Assembly: GCA_013694745.1 (NCBI GenBank)
Contig: JACDBU010000101.1
Location: forward strand, 1 to 35,641
From: Chitinophagaceae bacterium
GTDB lineage: Bacteria; Bacteroidota; Bacteroidia; Chitinophagales; Chitinophagaceae
Reading direction: 5' to 3'
DNA: 35,641 nt
Shown: positions 33,651-35,641 of the stretch, in pieces
How the letters are laid out: every line of letters starts with the position of its first letter
Position numbering within the stretch: the first letter of the stretch is position 1
Notes under the pieces: generated by a model
What the model saw: only the letters and a program-made list of their open reading frames with translations
Told to the model about the DNA's origin: nothing
The model's database searches: none
Translations under genes and position numbers: made by a program

Positions 33651-34652
33651 TTATTTTGGTTTGAATGCTTTTAAAAACGCAGCATTATTAAAAGTGGAAG
33701 CGTAATGATTGCTACCAGTACTTCGGTGTATGGTAACAGTACTAGAGGGAATATTATTTTTCTCCTGCGGTTTAAAGGAATCTTCTTTTATTGAATTAGA
33801 AGATTTGTTATCAGCCTGGTAAAATGCATAGCCTGCAAAAAACCACTTTAAATAATCTTTATATCTAACCCAAACAAAACCTTTATCACCCCAGGTATCA
33901 CCCCACGAATTCATTATTTCTATTGCACCTCCATATTTGATATTATCATATCCTATCGCCAGCACTGCATGGCCCATTTTTTCTTTATCCAGGAGGTCTG
34001 TTGGCTGCGGGATCCACAAGGGAGTTTTTAATTTTTGAAAAGAGGCAGGTGTGAATAAACAAAGTACAACCGGCATGCCTCCGGCAAGCGCAGTTTTTAA
34101 TTGTTGCACAGAAGTAACTCTGTAGATCTCATCAATTTTATAATTTGCTGCACTCTGTTCATCTTCCGTCATGGATGGAGGGTATGATGTGCCGTTTTTT
34201 TGTACGCACAAAACTTCACTTGTAAAAGGATAATACGCTGGATATTCAACATCAACAATTGGCGCAAATCCATTGGCTAATACATCTTTTGCGGCTGTTT
34301 CAATCACCAAACCACTATTACAATTTACATCGTCATCACTTTTGTTCCTGTAATAAATGTAGTAGGGACTAAAGCATAAACCGGTTATCTTTTCCCGGTC
34401 TGTCCAGCCCAAACTTTTAGCCGCAAGTATGGTCCGGGCAGTGGCAAATGATTGTGCTACGCAGGTATTTCCCGATTGCGGATATTCCATCGGGGTATAT
34501 TTTTTAAACGAGATTGAGGCAGGAAGTACATCCCTGCTAATGCCAATAGCTTTGCGTTTTGCAAATGCATTTGCATCAAAAATAAGTCCTTGTGATGTTG
34601 CACTATTACCTGCGATAGAAATAATACAAAGGGTTACCAGCAATTTTTTCAT
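33651..34652 (-). CDS. Exported papain-like (C1) cysteine protease
   Basis: 333 residues with a signal peptide (~1-20, 'NSATSQG'). The C1A-type catalytic residues are visible: Gln59 for the oxyanion hole, Cys64 in 'SGNTCVAQSFATA', His228 in 'MGHAVLAIGYDN' and Asn248 in 'IMNSWGDTWGDKGFVWV'. The usual 'CGSCWAFS' is replaced by 'GNTCVAQSF', as in the more distant bacterial C1 group. There is no visible inhibitory propeptide; the segment before the catalytic domain is only ~35 residues, so the enzyme may be active as exported. The last ~55 residues are Ser/Asn-rich and low in structure. It follows the aminotransferase gene upstream by 55 bases on the same strand. Confidence 0.85.
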   Translation of the reverse strand: MKKLLVTLCIISIAGNSATSQGLIFDANAFAKRKAIGISRDVLPASISFKKYTPMEYPQSGNTCVAQSFATARTILAAKSLGWTDREKITGLCFSPYYIYYRNKSDDDVNCNSGLVIETAAKDVLANGFAPIVDVEYPAYYPFTSEVLCVQKNGTSYPPSMTEDEQSAANYKIDEIYRVTSVQQLKTALAGGMPVVLCLFTPASFQKLKTPLWIPQPTDLLDKEKMGHAVLAIGYDNIKYGGAIEIMNSWGDTWGDKGFVWVRYKDYLKWFFAGYAFYQADNKSSNSIKEDSFKPQEKNNIPSSTVTIHRSTGSNHYASTFNNAAFLKAFKPK

Positions 34653-34707
34653 AGCAGATTAATTTTGTTATCAGTAAAGATTTGAATCGCAACGATGTGT
34701 AAAAATA

Positions 34708-35641
34708 TTATTTTTCCTTATCCGAAATCTCAGTGATAGCACGGATAAGTTTATCCAGGTCGCTTAGTTTCGTATATACGTGTGGGGTAACTCTCACACA
34801 GCTGATGTTTTCCCAAACAATGCCCACCGTATGAATTTTATAGTTATTAAATAAAGCACTATCTAATTCCCCGGGCGTCATTCCATCAACTGTTACACCA
34901 CAAATAGCACAGGAATATTTTGGATTAAGAGAAGTATGAATTTTTACTTTGGGATTTTTCCTGACTTCCGAGGCCCAATAATTTTTTAAGTAATGTATCC
35001 GTTCCTGTTTTCTTTTTGATCCTATTGCATTGTGAAAATTAACGGCTTCTCCTATAGCCTGCTCAATCGGGAAGCTGCGTGTGCCAATGGTTTCAAATTT
35101 CCTAATGTCACCACTGTCGGGTTTGTCATTGCATATTAACGGCCATATATTTTTTATCTTTTCTTTTTTTATCCATAACATCCCGCTGCCAACAGATGCA
35201 CTTAAAAATTTATGAAGACTCGTTCCAAAATAATCGCAGGAAAGATCTGGTATCTTAAAATCCAGTAATCCGAAAGAATGTGCGCCATCAACCAATACTT
35301 CAATGCCTTTGGTATGTGCCATCTGGGCTATCTTTTTTACAGGCATTATTTGTCCCACCCAATTGATGACATGCGTGATATGAATAATTTTTGTTTTGGG
35401 AGTTATGGCCCTTTCATATGCATTAACAATTGCTTCATCATCTTCTATCGGGAAATCAAAACTTATTTGTTTGTAAACAATCCCTTCACGGGTTGCTCTT
35501 TGTTTCCAGGCATTGATCATATTTGGGTAATCCTGTTTTGTGCCAACAACTTCATCGCCTGCTTTTAAATTCAATCCAAAGATTATGGTGTTCAGCGCTT
35601 CCGTTGAATTGCGGTTTACAGCAATTTCTTCGGGATCACAT
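34708..35641 (-). CDS. Class V aminotransferase (PLP-dependent, isopenicillin-N-epimerase-like), 5' end cut by window
   Basis: PLP enzyme of fold type I. The tracked TTG start at 35574 is not the true start: the frame continues to the window edge, encoding 'CDPEEIAVNRNSTEALNTII' before it, a conserved part of the family, so the gene starts beyond 35641. Visible motifs are 'IHITHVINWVGQIMPVKKIA', 'DGAHSFGLLDFKIPDLSCDY' and 'TSLHKFLSASVGSGML', where the Lys is the expected PLP-binding residue, and 'IGTRSFPIEQAIGEAVNFH'. The class includes cysteine desulfurases and epimerases; the length and motifs favour the isopenicillin-N-epimerase-like group, often of unknown substrate. A papain-like protease follows 55 bases downstream. 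Confidence 0.85.
   Translation of the reverse strand, partial: CDPEEIAVNRNSTEALNTIIFGLNLKAGDEVVGTKQDYPNMINAWKQRATREGIVYKQISFDFPIEDDEAIVNAYERAITPKTKIIHITHVINWVGQIMPVKKIAQMAHTKGIEVLVDGAHSFGLLDFKIPDLSCDYFGTSLHKFLSASVGSGMLWIKKEKIKNIWPLICNDKPDSGDIRKFETIGTRSFPIEQAIGEAVNFHNAIGSKRKQERIHYLKNYWASEVRKNPKVKIHTSLNPKYSCAICGVTVDGMTPGELDSALFNNYKIHTVGIVWENISCVRVTPHVYTKLSDLDKLIRAITEISDKEK

Noticed and set aside
35572-35574. TTG as start of the aminotransferase
   Set aside because: Conserved aminotransferase sequence continues in frame to the window edge, so the gene is cut by the window and not short.

Overview
The window looks like a chromosomal segment of a Bacteroidota bacterium, most likely a Chitinophagaceae-type soil or freshwater organism. 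The evidence is SusE/SusF-like surface lipoproteins next to glycoside hydrolases, type IX secretion C-terminal sorting domains, no Shine-Dalgarno sequences, promoters of the Bacteroidota TTG-N19-TAnnTTTG type, a long 3-domain polA and an rplM-rpsI-rpsB-tsf cluster. The taxon call is an inference; no rRNA gene is present to confirm it.

Region 1 (1-6105) is the downstream end of a polysaccharide utilisation locus for beta-1,4-galactan. It holds the 3' end of one SusE/SusF-like lipoprotein, a complete second one with a duplicated binding module, a terminator, a GH53 endo-galactanase lipoprotein, and a 1135-residue enzyme that joins a GH2 beta-galactosidase to a second GH53 galactanase. Binding at the surface, endo-cleavage and exo-cleavage would be combined here. 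The 462-base gap after it carries an unannotated 50-residue membrane-protein ORF on the minus strand, and the promoter and leader hairpin of the ribosomal cluster.

Region 2 (6568-9359) is the translation cluster rplM, rpsI, rpsB, tsf. rpsB carries an unusual Gly/Pro/Arg-rich C-terminal extension, and the rpsI-rpsB gap holds two GC-rich hairpins that look like interspersed repeats. Region 3 (9490-18737) holds a di-haem cytochrome c, a PAP2-like membrane protein, rpoN, a small secreted protein, a minus-strand cell-wall-related group (lytic transglycosylase, radical SAM/SPASM protein, GHL10 glycosidase) and an M1 aminopeptidase exported by type IX secretion. Region 4 (18860-23223) is polA, a sterol-desaturase-type hydroxylase whose 3' end runs into purine-rich repeats, and a DsbA/FrnE-like protein.

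Region 5 (23372-29239) is the most interesting part. A periplasmic metacaspase-like protease with a DUF4384-like C-terminus is followed by a small secreted protein with a very basic linker, a CHASE2 sensor protein with no output domain, a translationally overlapping FecR-like protein, and a convergent six-TM class III cyclase-domain protein whose nucleotide-binding residues depart from the canonical pattern. Together they could form an envelope stress or signalling module. The physical grouping is seen; the joint function is inference.

Region 6 (29351-35641) holds a DUF3606 protein, a small membrane protein, typA/bipA with a near-consensus promoter, a large T9SS-exported surface protein, a papain-like protease and the 3' part of a class V aminotransferase that runs off the window. 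No tRNA, rRNA, CRISPR array, integrase or transposase was found.
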